NCBI GenBank assembly: GCA_934167825.1
Contig: CAKPLY010000003.1
Span: 1-64,000, forward strand
Reading direction: 5' to 3'
Origin: an uncultured Bacilli bacterium
GTDB taxonomy: Bacteria > Bacillota_I > Bacilli_A > RF39 > UBA660
Length of the DNA: 64,000 bases
Below the pieces are notes generated by a model. The model did no database searches and was not told the DNA's origin. It worked only from the letters and a program-made list of their open reading frames with translations. Both the position numbers and the translations under genes were made by a program. Below are positions 33,551 to 42,459 of this stretch, one piece after another. Within the stretch, counting starts at the first letter, position 1; every line of letters starts with the position of its first letter.

Positions 33551-34141
33551 TTATTGTACTAAAAATCCTTCGTTATTACTAAATGTTTCTTCTTTTGTTA
33601 GTGTTTTTCCTATGCCATTTTGTGTGTATTCTTTGAAAGCGTTATATACTGCAGTTGCAGTTTCATTACTAGACATTACTAAGAATATTGCATTACCATA
33701 GTTTGTTATATATAGTTTTTCTGCAGAAACACATATCCATTTATTCATTTTTATATTATCATACATTTGTTGTTTTACTTTTTCAATATTTAAATTATTA
33801 TTTAGTTTTACTATTACTAGAGAATAACTTTGAGCGCTCATTAGTGGTTCTGATACAATAACAAATTTTACGTCTTCGGCACTTTTTAATCCTGTGAATG
33901 ATTCTAGAGCGTATTTGTCATTTTTATCTATTTTGGTTGTTTCTAGGTCAGGAAGTTCTACTTCCACTTTTTTATATATTTCTTTAATTGTTTTTTTTAT
34001 TTCTCCTTCAGTTTCTAATCTTATGTTACTTTTATGTTCTTTTACTTTTACTACTACTGCGAGTATTACTGTAAATACTACAAGAAATACTAATAGGTAT
34101 TTTGCAATTTGTTTTTGTTTATCAGTTAATTTATTTTTCAT
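33551..34141 (-). CDS. DUF4358 membrane-anchored protein
   Basis: A 196-residue protein with an N-terminal span (about 13-32, AKYLLVFLVVFTVILAVVVK) and an outside domain. The segment KYALESFTGLKSAEDVKFVI, SEPLMSAQSYSLVIVKL and YGNAIFLVMSSNETATAVYN agree with DUF4358, a domain found next to MBOAT and AlgX-like genes in Firmicutes. Its job is not known; a support role in surface glycan O-acetylation is inferred from the neighbours. AGGAAAG serves as ribosome site. Confidence 0.85.
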   Translation of the reverse strand: MKNKLTDKQKQIAKYLLVFLVVFTVILAVVVKVKEHKSNIRLETEGEIKKTIKEIYKKVEVELPDLETTKIDKNDKYALESFTGLKSAEDVKFVIVSEPLMSAQSYSLVIVKLNNNLNIEKVKQQMYDNIKMNKWICVSAEKLYITNYGNAIFLVMSSNETATAVYNAFKEYTQNGIGKTLTKEETFSNNEGFLVQ

Positions 34142-34196
34142 TATCTTTCCTCCATTTTAAGTATAACATATTATTTATAAATATTCTATATGTTTA

Positions 34197-35102
34197 TTAT
34201 TTTTTTAGTTTTTTTACTTTATTTATATTTATTTCATCAATACTCATTGGATATAGAAAATTAAAGTTTTTTAAGAATCCTGATGTTTCTTGTAGTTTTG
34301 TTATTCCTCCATTTATAATTAAGTTAATACTATGGTCGTTATCTATGATAGATAATTCTTTTACTCCCCTTGATAATGGTGGAAATAATGTTCTTTGAGG
34401 AGATATTATACCTATATTATTTTTTACTAACTTATCTAAAACAAGTGGCATCATACCATTATGCATATGTCCTGTGAAAATAAAATCATATTCTTTGATT
34501 AGTTTTAGCACTTTAGAATTTGTTATGTTTATTGGTGAGTGACACATAAGTATTTTTATTTTATCTTTAGGTAAGTTAGTCAAATACTTGTTATTTTCTT
34601 CAAGATATGTTATTAAATAATCAGCGTCTTCGGTATTACCTTTATTGAAATAGTAATATTGTGATAGTTCTAACTGATATATTACTACATTATCATCTAT
34701 ATAAAACGGATTATAATGTGATATATAAATATTATCTAATGTAGATAAATAAGTCCATAATTTAGTATTTATATCATTAGAATTAAATGTTTCTTTTGCT
34801 ATATCGTGATTGCCTAGTGTTAAAAATAGTTTATAATTATAACTTAAGTATTTTAACCATGATAATAGTTTTTCTTTATATTCTTTATTGTTATACCAAG
34901 TATTACCTTTATTTATTATGTCTCCGGTTAGACAAAGATAGGTTGGATTTAGATAGTCTATACATGAAGTTATTTTATCTAGTTTGTTTAAATCAAATGA
35001 TAATGAATAGTGAATATCCCCAAATACCAAAAATGATATATTATTTGGTTTGTTTTCTATATTATAATTATGAATATTTAAATCTATATGTTTATCAACC
35101 AT
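34197..35102 (-). CDS. Calcineurin-like metallophosphoesterase
   Basis: A 301-residue enzyme with the full two-metal set: FGDIHYS (D-x-H, about 28-34), LTGDIINKG (GD), LGNHDIAKE (GNHD, about 97-105), MCHSPINI (H) and FTGHMHNGM (GHxH, about 211-219). It has no signal peptide, though the family includes membrane-associated forms that act outside. Residues after about 225 form a short tail. AAAGGGG precedes the ATG. The substrate (phosphodiester, UDP-linked or nucleotide) is not visible. The gene lies between the DAHP synthase and DUF4358 genes in the same direction. Confidence 0.92.
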   Translation of the reverse strand: MVDKHIDLNIHNYNIENKPNNISFLVFGDIHYSLSFDLNKLDKITSCIDYLNPTYLCLTGDIINKGNTWYNNKEYKEKLLSWLKYLSYNYKLFLTLGNHDIAKETFNSNDINTKLWTYLSTLDNIYISHYNPFYIDDNVVIYQLELSQYYYFNKGNTEDADYLITYLEENNKYLTNLPKDKIKILMCHSPINITNSKVLKLIKEYDFIFTGHMHNGMMPLVLDKLVKNNIGIISPQRTLFPPLSRGVKELSIIDNDHSINLIINGGITKLQETSGFLKNFNFLYPMSIDEININKVKKLKK

Positions 35103-35119
35103 AAAAAGCCCCTTTCTTG

Positions 35120-35839
35120 TTATAAAACTTTTGCAATTTTACTTATATCTTCCATTATACTTTCTAGTTCTTTTGGCGTTATTGCTTGTTTTTTGTCACT
35201 TAATGCTTCTTCAGGTCTATCATGTACTTCAATAATTAGTCCATCACATCCTGCTGTAATAGAAGATAATGACATTGATTTAATCATGTAACTAATGCCA
35301 GTAGCGTGACTTGGATCTACAAAAATTTCATAGTTTGTGTTGTTTTTTATATATGGTATTGCTTCAATATCTAAAACATTTCTTGTTGTATTATCAAAAC
35401 TTCTTATTCCTCTTTCACATAATATAACTTTGCAATTATTTAAATATTTTGCAGCATTTAACCATTCATTATATGTTGCACTTAATCCTCTTTTTAAGAG
35501 AACTGTCTTTCTATATTTATTTATTTCTTTTAGTAGTTCATAGTTATACATATTTCTACTTCCTACTTGTATTATATCTATAGATGATGCATATTTTCTT
35601 ACTTGTTCTATTGTTAGTAATTCTGTTACTATAGGAAGTGATGTTATTTCTTTTGCTTTTAATAAATATTTAATTCCTATGTCTCCAAGTCCTTGAAAAC
35701 TATTTGGATTAGTTCTTGGTTTAAATGCTCCACCACGGAGATAATCTACTCCAAGAAATTTTAGTTTCTTTGCTATTCTAATTATTTGTTCTTCACTTTC
35801 TATTGAACATGGTCCTGCGATTATTATTGGTTTTTTCAT
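35120..35839 (-). CDS. aroF: 3-deoxy-7-phosphoheptulonate synthase (DAHP synthase, type I beta)
   Basis: The first enzyme of the shikimate pathway, joining PEP and erythrose 4-phosphate. The 239-residue barrel shows [11 protein letters not shown] (about 9-19), [19 protein letters not shown] (about 34-52), [58 protein letters not shown] and [13 protein letters not shown] (about 183-195), matching the KDO8P/DAHP synthase beta type. It lacks the N-terminal ferredoxin-like domain that gives feedback control in longer forms. No other shikimate gene is in the window. It starts two bases after the ligA stop. KDO8P synthase is less likely because the PRTNP and FQG motifs are of DAHP type. Confidence 0.92.
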   Translation of the reverse strand: MKKPIIIAGPCSIESEEQIIRIAKKLKFLGVDYLRGGAFKPRTNPNSFQGLGDIGIKYLLKAKEITSLPIVTELLTIEQVRKYASSIDIIQVGSRNMYNYELLKEINKYRKTVLLKRGLSATYNEWLNAAKYLNNCKVILCERGIRSFDNTTRNVLDIEAIPYIKNNTNYEIFVDPSHATGISYMIKSMSLSSITAGCDGLIIEVHDRPEEALSDKKQAITPKELESIMEDISKIAKVL

Positions 35840-35841
35840 TT

Positions 35842-37797
35842 TTATACTTCCTTAGTTAAATCTATTAAATTCTGTTCACTAATTATTTTAATACCTAGTT
35901 CTTTTGCTTTTTCGTTTTTAGTAGATGTTGATGTTATATCATTATTTATTAGATAATCTACTTTACTACTTATTGATGATGTTACTTTTCCACCATAATT
36001 TTCAATATATTTAATTAATTCATCTCTATTTGTAAAATTATTTAATGAACCTGTTATGACAAAGGTTAAGTCTTTTAGGAGTTTATTTTGCTCATCAGTT
36101 TCTTTTTTTATTGTTATTTCTTGTTTTATTTTAGTTAGTTCTTCTTGAAATTTAGGATTATTAAACTCTGTAATCCATTCTTTTGCAATAATTTCTCCTA
36201 CTCCTACGATATCACTTAATTCTTCTTCTTTTAGATTGCATATTTTTTCGTAGTCATTATTAAAGTGATTACATATTAGTTTTGCTCTACTGTAACCAAT
36301 GTCTGGTATACCTAAAGAGTATATAAAGTTTGCTAGGCGTACATTACGAGATTTATTTATTTCTTTAATCATATTATTATATGATTTTGGACCAAAACCT
36401 TCGAAAGACATAATTTTATCTTTATATCTATCTAGATGGTACAAGTCTGCATAAGTTCTTACCATACCTTCATCTATTAGTTTACTTAATATTTGAGTTG
36501 ATATTCCTTCAATGTTCATAGCATTTCTACTTACAAAGAGTGTTAGTCTTTTTATTAGTTTTGCTATACAAAATTCATTTACACAGTATAAATATTTAAC
36601 ATCATTATTTTTTATTATTTCTGCTTTTTCTTTGCATACTGGGCATATTGAAGGTATTTCTAGGTTGTTACTTTTTGTATCATTACTTGCTATTTGAGGT
36701 ATTATCATGTTTGCTTTATAGACATTAATTTTGTCTCCGAGTCCTAGTTTTAATCCTTGAAGTATTGATATGTTATGAAGAGATGCTCTTGTTACTTCAG
36801 TGCCTTCTAAATCTACTTTATCAAATACTGCAACTGGATTTATTAGTCCTGTTCTTGATACTTGCCAGTCTACACTTCTTAAGATAGTACTTGCTGTTTC
36901 ATCTTTCCATTTAAAGGCAATTGAGTGACGTGGAAATTTTGCAGTACTACCAAGAGAGTTACCATAAGATATATCGTTAAATGTTAGAACTAAACCATCT
37001 GATGGAATATCGTATGTTTTAATTTTTTCTTTATAATTTAATACTTCTTCTTCCATAGTATCTTTAGTTACTTTATGGTATTCAACTACTTCGAATCCTT
37101 GCGATTTTAACCATTCAAAACATTCACTTTTATAGTTAGATATTATATCTTCTGCTTCAATAAGAGCAAAAATTATACAGTTTACATTCCTTTCTTTAGT
37201 TATGTTGCTATCTAGTTGTCTTACAGAACCTGAGCATAAATTTCTTGGATTTTTATACTCTTCTTCATCTTCATCAAGGGATTCATTCATTTTTTTGAAG
37301 TCACTATATTTTATTATTGCTTCACCACGAAGAACTAATTTCTTTTTATAAGGTATGGTTAGAGGTACATTTTTGAATTTTTTTACATTTTCTGTTACTA
37401 GTTCACCAACTAAGCCATTTCCTCTTGTTACACCACTTACTAATTTTCCTTCATTATAAGTTAATACTATTGTAAGTCCATCTAATTTCCATGATAATAG
37501 ACCTTCTTTATCTTTAATAAAACTTTTTAGTTCGTTTACGCTTTTTGTTTTAGATAAGGATAACATTGGAGAAGGATGCTCTACTTTTTTTAAGCCACTT
37601 GATATTTCAGGTTCAATATTTATTGTGGGACTATTAGATAGAGTCATGTTTGTTTCTTTTTCTAAGACTACTAATTCATCATATAATTTATCATATTCAT
37701 AGTCTGTCATCATTGAAGTACTTTTTTGATAATATAATCTTGATGCTTCATTTAGTATACTTATTAACTCTTTCATTCTTTCTATTTTTTTATCCAT
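35842..37797 (-). CDS. ligA: NAD-dependent DNA ligase
   Basis: LigA seals nicks in replication and repair using NAD. At 651 residues it is full length. Seen: Ia domain [14 protein letters not shown], the adenylation motif [10 protein letters not shown] with Lys104, [25 protein letters not shown]-like [14 protein letters not shown], the OB fold, a four-Cys zinc finger (CPVCKEK and CVNEFC, about 408-430), helix-hairpin-helix repeats ([28 protein letters not shown]), and a C-terminal BRCT domain ([19 protein letters not shown], about 578 onward). The site AAAGGAG precedes ATG. Confidence 0.98.
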   Translation of the reverse strand: MDKKIERMKELISILNEASRLYYQKSTSMMTDYEYDKLYDELVVLEKETNMTLSNSPTINIEPEISSGLKKVEHPSPMLSLSKTKSVNELKSFIKDKEGLLSWKLDGLTIVLTYNEGKLVSGVTRGNGLVGELVTENVKKFKNVPLTIPYKKKLVLRGEAIIKYSDFKKMNESLDEDEEEYKNPRNLCSGSVRQLDSNITKERNVNCIIFALIEAEDIISNYKSECFEWLKSQGFEVVEYHKVTKDTMEEEVLNYKEKIKTYDIPSDGLVLTFNDISYGNSLGSTAKFPRHSIAFKWKDETASTILRSVDWQVSRTGLINPVAVFDKVDLEGTEVTRASLHNISILQGLKLGLGDKINVYKANMIIPQIASNDTKSNNLEIPSICPVCKEKAEIIKNNDVKYLYCVNEFCIAKLIKRLTLFVSRNAMNIEGISTQILSKLIDEGMVRTYADLYHLDRYKDKIMSFEGFGPKSYNNMIKEINKSRNVRLANFIYSLGIPDIGYSRAKLICNHFNNDYEKICNLKEEELSDIVGVGEIIAKEWITEFNNPKFQEELTKIKQEITIKKETDEQNKLLKDLTFVITGSLNNFTNRDELIKYIENYGGKVTSSISSKVDYLINNDITSTSTKNEKAKELGIKIISEQNLIDLTKEV

Positions 37798-37852
37798 AAT
37801 AACTCTCCTTTAACTATATATAGTATACAATAATAAGAATAAATAATCAATT

Positions 37853-37883
37853 AAAAAGCATATCTAAGTTGTGATAAGATATG
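37853..37883 (-). terminator. Terminator between the AAA ATPase gene and ligA
   Basis: CATATCT (37859-37865) pairs with AGATATG (37877-37883) around an 11-base loop; on the minus strand it continues as CTTTTTAATT. It would end the TelA/AAA module transcript before ligA. Confidence 0.65.
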
Positions 37884-37888
37884 TTTTA

Positions 37889-39436
37889 TTAATATGTTAT
37901 ATCTTTTTCGGTGATTAATTTTAGTTTATCTATATCTTTGATATTTTTTGTGTTTGAGGCATGAAGTATTATTGTTTTTTCATATACATTTCTTACAAAT
38001 CTTGCATTACCAAAGTTTTTCTCATTTTTATTTTCTTCGATTATTTTTTCTAGTTTTTCTAAAGCGCTATCATTAATGGTAAAGCCTGATGATTTTATCA
38101 TACCTATAAATATTTGTTTCAATTCTTCGGTAGTATAGTCTTCGAAGATAAAGGTATAGCCTATTCTTGAAGAAATACCAGAGTTTGAATTTATAAAATC
38201 ATTCATTTCTTTGGTGTATCCAGCGAAAATTACTACTAAATCATCACGGTAGTCTTCCATCGCTTTAATTAGTGTCGCTATTGCTTCAGCATTATATGAA
38301 TTATTATTAGTTACTGCAAGGGAATATGCTTCATCAATAAATAGTATACCTCCTTTTGCTCTATTTATTACTTCCATAGTTTTAGGGGCAGTTTGTCCAA
38401 CGTACTCTGCTACTAAATCTTTGGAACTTACTTCTATTAATTTATTTTGTCTTATATATTTTAAGTTATATAGTATACCTGCTAAGAGTCTTGCTACTGT
38501 AGTTTTTCCTGTTCCTGGATTACCTAGAAATAGCATATGTAAGTTTATATTTTTTATAGTTAGGTTATCTTTTGTTTTCTTTTTTAGAGATATTAAATCT
38601 ACTAAATCATAAAGTGATTTCTTTACTTTTTCTAATCCTACAAGATTATTTAGTTCTTCAAAGATTTCTTTAGTTGTTTTAGATGTTTCAAGTGGTGGTA
38701 ATTCATTATTAAATGATATATATTTACATAAGTTATCTCTATATGTTGGATAATCTAAATTACTATTAGTAAAGGTATTTTCAATATAGTTTAATAGTTT
38801 ATCTTTATCAAAATCTTTAACAATAGATAGTATATCATTTAATATTTCATTAGTGGTAGGTAATACTTCTTTAATAGTAAAGTTAAATAAGTTATCTTCT
38901 AATTCTTTATCATCTTGAAATAAATAAGTTAGGTCATTACTACTTGATACTAATATATTTATTTTTCTATCACTTTTATGATTATTTAAGAAATGGATAA
39001 ACTTTTTAATATAACTACTGTCATGAACAGTTAATCCTTCGAGGTCTTTATATACATATATACCATAGTTATTATATATTTCTTCCAAAGATGAGATATT
39101 ATCTAATTTATAGAATGATATTTGTTTTACTAGGGAGTGGTCGGTATAGTTATTAGATTTATTTGCGCTTTCTATTAATTTTAAGATAGTATTTACTGTT
39201 TCTTTATTAGTCATTATTAATTTTATATTAAAATTTACATAGATGTTAGTTTTATAATTTAGAATATAGTTTATTATTTTTTTTAATAGTTCTTTTGAAT
39301 CTTTTGTTATGTATAGTTTATCTATTTCTTCATTATAGTTTATTTTATCATTTGGTATAGTTTTTGGTTCTTCTTGTATACTTTTTTTACCGAAGAAGTC
39401 ATTATATATGTCTTCGAAATTTATTGTTTTATTCAT
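37889..39436 (-). CDS. CbxX/CfxQ (SpoVK-like) AAA+ ATPase
   Basis: A 515-residue protein. Residues about 1-255 are a non-conserved helical part without known motifs. The rest is a CbxX/CfxQ-type AAA+ module: ELNNLVGLEKVKKSLYDLVD, Walker A FLGNPGTGKTTVARLLAG (about 309-326), VGQTAPKTMEVINRAKGG, Walker B ILFIDEAYSLA, DDLVVIFAGYTKEMNDFI, and FGNARFVRNVYEKTI with the second-region Arg. Relatives include SpoVK and the rubisco activase-like CbbX, which remodel client proteins. It follows telA with a terminator-like hairpin between. The client may be a partner in the XpaC/TelA set, but that is inference. Ribosome site AAGGAG. Confidence 0.9.
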   Translation of the reverse strand: MNKTINFEDIYNDFFGKKSIQEEPKTIPNDKINYNEEIDKLYITKDSKELLKKIINYILNYKTNIYVNFNIKLIMTNKETVNTILKLIESANKSNNYTDHSLVKQISFYKLDNISSLEEIYNNYGIYVYKDLEGLTVHDSSYIKKFIHFLNNHKSDRKINILVSSSNDLTYLFQDDKELEDNLFNFTIKEVLPTTNEILNDILSIVKDFDKDKLLNYIENTFTNSNLDYPTYRDNLCKYISFNNELPPLETSKTTKEIFEELNNLVGLEKVKKSLYDLVDLISLKKKTKDNLTIKNINLHMLFLGNPGTGKTTVARLLAGILYNLKYIRQNKLIEVSSKDLVAEYVGQTAPKTMEVINRAKGGILFIDEAYSLAVTNNNSYNAEAIATLIKAMEDYRDDLVVIFAGYTKEMNDFINSNSGISSRIGYTFIFEDYTTEELKQIFIGMIKSSGFTINDSALEKLEKIIEENKNEKNFGNARFVRNVYEKTIILHASNTKNIKDIDKLKLITEKDITY

Positions 39437-39452
39437 AGTTAGAACTCCTTAT

Positions 39453-39480
39453 TTAAAGAAAAGCATAAATTAATATGCTT
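39453..39480 (-). terminator. Terminator-like hairpin between telA and the AAA gene
   Basis: AAGCATA (39461-39467) pairs with TATGCTT (39474-39480) around six bases; on the minus strand it continues TTCTTTAAATAAGGAG, so the ribosome site of the AAA gene follows at once. It is weak and may only attenuate. Confidence 0.5.
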
Positions 39481-39487
39481 ATTTCTT

Positions 39488-40633
39488 TTATTTATTTTTT
39501 ACGTTTATTTCTAGTAATTTATCTTTTAATTCTTTTTCGATACTTTCTAGTTCTTTTTCTGCTTCAGCACGTTTTACTCTACCATCTTCGTGAATTTTTA
39601 TAACAGCATCTAATGTTTCAACGATATCATTATTTGTTTTTCTAAGTGTTTCTATATCAATTATTGCTTTTTCACTTTCTTTTGCTATATCTATAGAGCC
39701 TTGTTTTAATGTTTCACTATTTTTCTTAAGCATTTCATTTGTTAAATTAGATACTGCTTGTTGTTCTTTAAGTGCTTTTTTAGCATTATTGATTCCTAGA
39801 GATAAAACTATTTGATTTTTCCATAGAGGTATTGTGTTTGTGATTGAACTTTGGATTTTTTCTACTAGTTCGGCATCATTATTTTGAAGTAATCTAATTT
39901 GTGGTGCCATTTGAATAGAAATTATCCTTGTTGTTTTTAAATCATATAGTTTCTTTTCAAATCTATTTATTTGTGTTTCCATGTCGTTTACTTTTTGGAT
40001 ATCTATTTGGTCTTTTGTTTCTTCGGCAATTTTCTTTAACTCTGGTAAAACTTTTGTTTTTAATTCCTCAATTTTTCTTTCTCCGGCGATAATATATAAA
40101 GATATTTCTTTGAAGTAATCTAAGTTTTTGTCATACATTGTATCAAATAATGCAATATCTTTAAGAAGCATTAGTTTATTTTTTTCTAATCCTTTTTCTA
40201 TTCCATCAACATTACTTTCTATTTTACTATATTTTGCAATTATGTAATTTACTTCTTTTTTGGCGTTAAAGAATAACTTTTTTAGTCCTTTTGGTTCTGC
40301 ACCATCAATTGTTGAATCAAATGATTTAATTTCTGCGACTAAATTTGCTAGTAGTGTTCCTACGTCTCCAGTGTCTTTTGTTTTAACATTTTCTAGTACT
40401 GAATCAGAAAATTCACTTATTTTGTTTTGAGCACTGATACCATATTGTAGTATTTGTGTTTGGTCTGTTACATCTAGTTTTTTATTAAATTCATCTACTG
40501 CTTCTTGTTCTTCTTTAGTTAGTTCATCATAGTTTAGTGATTTTTCTATTTTTTCATCTGTTATTTTTTTTACATCACTTTCTAAAATCTTTTTTTCTTC
40601 TTCTTTTAATTTTGTTTCTACTTTTAATTCCAT
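39488..40633 (-). CDS. TelA/KlaA family protein (toxic anion resistance)
   Basis: A 381-residue mostly helical cytosolic protein. The TelA core is visible: YGISAQNKISEFSDSVLENV, KTKDTGDVGTLLANLVAEIK, PKGLKKLFFNAKKEVNYIIA, NKLMLLKDIALFDTMYDKN, RLLQNNDAELVEKIQSSIT and IPLWKNQIVLSLGINNAKKA. The family is tied to tellurite resistance in plasmid systems and to wall or lantibiotic stress in Firmicutes; the mechanism is unknown. In Bacillus its homologue YaaN stands next to XpaC, and here an xpaC gene lies two genes upstream. It follows the solute-binding-like gene by 10 bases with GGAGAG before ATG. Confidence 0.93.
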   Translation of the reverse strand: MELKVETKLKEEEKKILESDVKKITDEKIEKSLNYDELTKEEQEAVDEFNKKLDVTDQTQILQYGISAQNKISEFSDSVLENVKTKDTGDVGTLLANLVAEIKSFDSTIDGAEPKGLKKLFFNAKKEVNYIIAKYSKIESNVDGIEKGLEKNKLMLLKDIALFDTMYDKNLDYFKEISLYIIAGERKIEELKTKVLPELKKIAEETKDQIDIQKVNDMETQINRFEKKLYDLKTTRIISIQMAPQIRLLQNNDAELVEKIQSSITNTIPLWKNQIVLSLGINNAKKALKEQQAVSNLTNEMLKKNSETLKQGSIDIAKESEKAIIDIETLRKTNNDIVETLDAVIKIHEDGRVKRAEAEKELESIEKELKDKLLEINVKNK

Positions 40634-40643
40634 AATTCTCTCC

Positions 40644-41828
40644 TTAATTTTTTAAATAATCTATTAATTTATTGTAATAGTCCATTTTTAGACTAGTTAC
40701 TGTACTTGTTATATCTTGTGGAATTCCTATTTGTAATTTAGATACGTCATATTTTCCACCTGTAATACCTGTTCTAAAGCCATATTTTTCCCATGCTATT
40801 TGACTTATTTTTTCATCATTAAAGGCTTCATAAAGTTTTTTTCCATTTTCTGTAAATATTGCTAGACAGTGTGAATTCCATATTGTTGGTTTTGGATATA
40901 ATATTACTATTTCATCTTTTACTTGATTAAATCCATTTTCATTTGTACTTGCAAAATCTATTATACTTTTTTCGTAGTCTACAATCATTGGTTCTCCACC
41001 CATACCTGTTTTTAAATAACGTTCAAAAAGGTCTGCGGGAGTATTGTTCATGTATCCTGATTTTTTATAAAACTCTTTTAGTTTGTTTAGGTTTTCTTCT
41101 AAGGTTTCATCTTTTATTGTGCCATCACTTAGTATTGATAATAACAATCCATAATATGTAGCACCTGGAGATGATGATACTGGGTCTGTTGATGCGATAT
41201 TGATATTTCCATATAATTCTTCAAGGCCTATTTCACTCCATTTTTTGCCTGTTAAGATATAATTTATTAACTTATTCATATCTGTAATATAATATACGCC
41301 ATCTATTTCACTTACTATATTTTCATTAATTAGAGCGTTTACTACCTTTTTCCAACTGTAGATTACTATTGGGGTATTTAGTGTTAATCCACCATCTAGA
41401 ACAGTATATCTATCTGCTTCGTTGTTTTCTTTGTTTGGTTGAAGTTTATAATAATCATAGAATCTTTGATCAGAAGTAAAAAGTGCATCATATTTTGTAA
41501 CATTTTCACTATTTATAGTTATATTGCTACCATTTGATATTTCATTAATTATCTTTTCATTTCCTAGTTTTACTGATTCTCTTATTAATGGTTGTGATAT
41601 TGTTTTACCATTACTCCATGTATCAAATACTGCATTTATTTTATATTTTTTTCTTAATATTTCTTGGACTTCTTCGTCTTTTAAGAAATCTTCTTTTCCT
41701 CCACCTGTTGCAACATATATTGTTGTTAGGTTGTTAAAACTTCCATCTTGGGTAAAGAATTTTATTCCTATTATTAAAAGTATTAGTAGTACAAATATTC
41801 CTAATCCTAATAGTTTTTTCTTATCCAT
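40644..41828 (-). CDS. Membrane-anchored solute-binding-like protein
   Basis: A 394-residue protein with an N-terminal span (about 5-24, LLGLGIFVLLILLIIGIKFF) that lacks a lipobox Cys, so it should stay as an anchored outside domain. The body has a type II periplasmic-binding fold layout: TTIYVATGGGKEDFLKDEEV, DALFTSDQRFYDY, LTLNTPIVIYSWKKVV, IASTDPVSSSPGATYYGLLL, MIVDYEKSIIDF, and HCLAIFTENGKKLYEAFND near the end. TDPxSSSPGAT resembles the anion-binding loop of ModA/SBP-like proteins. No permease is near, so transport is doubtful; ligand sensing fits better. Its start overlaps the xpaC stop as TAATG. Confidence 0.82.
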   Translation of the reverse strand: MDKKKLLGLGIFVLLILLIIGIKFFTQDGSFNNLTTIYVATGGGKEDFLKDEEVQEILRKKYKINAVFDTWSNGKTISQPLIRESVKLGNEKIINEISNGSNITINSENVTKYDALFTSDQRFYDYYKLQPNKENNEADRYTVLDGGLTLNTPIVIYSWKKVVNALINENIVSEIDGVYYITDMNKLINYILTGKKWSEIGLEELYGNINIASTDPVSSSPGATYYGLLLSILSDGTIKDETLEENLNKLKEFYKKSGYMNNTPADLFERYLKTGMGGEPMIVDYEKSIIDFASTNENGFNQVKDEIVILYPKPTIWNSHCLAIFTENGKKLYEAFNDEKISQIAWEKYGFRTGITGGKYDVSKLQIGIPQDITSTVTSLKMDYYNKLIDYLKN

Positions 41829-42448
41829 TATTTTTCCTCCTTTTTAATATTTAATTCATCTTCATTTAAGCCATCTGCTTTTAACATACTTGAAAATACT
41901 TTCATTTCTGCATCCATATCAATTATTTCTTCATGATATAAACTATTTAAGATGTTTTTAAAGGCATTACTTACTGCGAGTAACATATTATTTGTTTTGT
42001 CAATAAATTTTTGGACTTCTTTTGAAGATAAGTTTTGGTCTTCTATTTCGTTATATCTATCTATTATTTTTACAGTTATTGGTAAGTAATAATCAAAGAA
42101 GTTATCTATACTTTTTATTTTATTTGGTTGAGATTCTATTTTGTTTATTATTTTTGATGTTGTTACGTTTATTTCTGTGATATATTTTCTTAGTGTTTCA
42201 TCATCTATAGTTTTCTTTACTTCTTTAATGTAATTATTTTGTTTTTTGGCTTTTTCTAGTACTTTTTTGATATCTATATTTTCATATGATGATTTTTTAG
42301 AGTTATTTTTAGTAAAGACTAATTCTCCTGCAATAAAGGCACTTGTTCCTATTGCCAAAGCAGGAAGGATTGGTACTGATAGTGCTAGATATGATACTCC
42401 AAAGAAGGCACTTCCTACTATTGCAGATATTGTATCTTTATTTTTCAT
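41828..42448 (-). CDS. XpaC-like membrane protein
   Basis: A 206-residue protein with two close hydrophobic spans near the N-terminus (about 8-26 and 27-43) and a helical cytosolic part (EVKKTIDDETLRKYITEINV, NFFDYYLPITVKIIDRYNEI, MLLAVSNAFKNILNSLYHEE). This matches the XpaC family (named for 5-bromo-4-chloroindolyl phosphate hydrolysis, though it is not itself known to be a phosphatase). XpaC and TelA/YaaN are regular neighbours in Firmicutes and may form a membrane complex. Here a solute-binding-like gene is inserted between them. It starts 11 bases after the vWA gene stop. Confidence 0.9.
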   Translation of the reverse strand: MKNKDTISAIVGSAFFGVSYLALSVPILPALAIGTSAFIAGELVFTKNNSKKSSYENIDIKKVLEKAKKQNNYIKEVKKTIDDETLRKYITEINVTTSKIINKIESQPNKIKSIDNFFDYYLPITVKIIDRYNEIEDQNLSSKEVQKFIDKTNNMLLAVSNAFKNILNSLYHEEIIDMDAEMKVFSSMLKADGLNEDELNIKKEEK

Positions 42449-42459
42449 TTATATCACCA

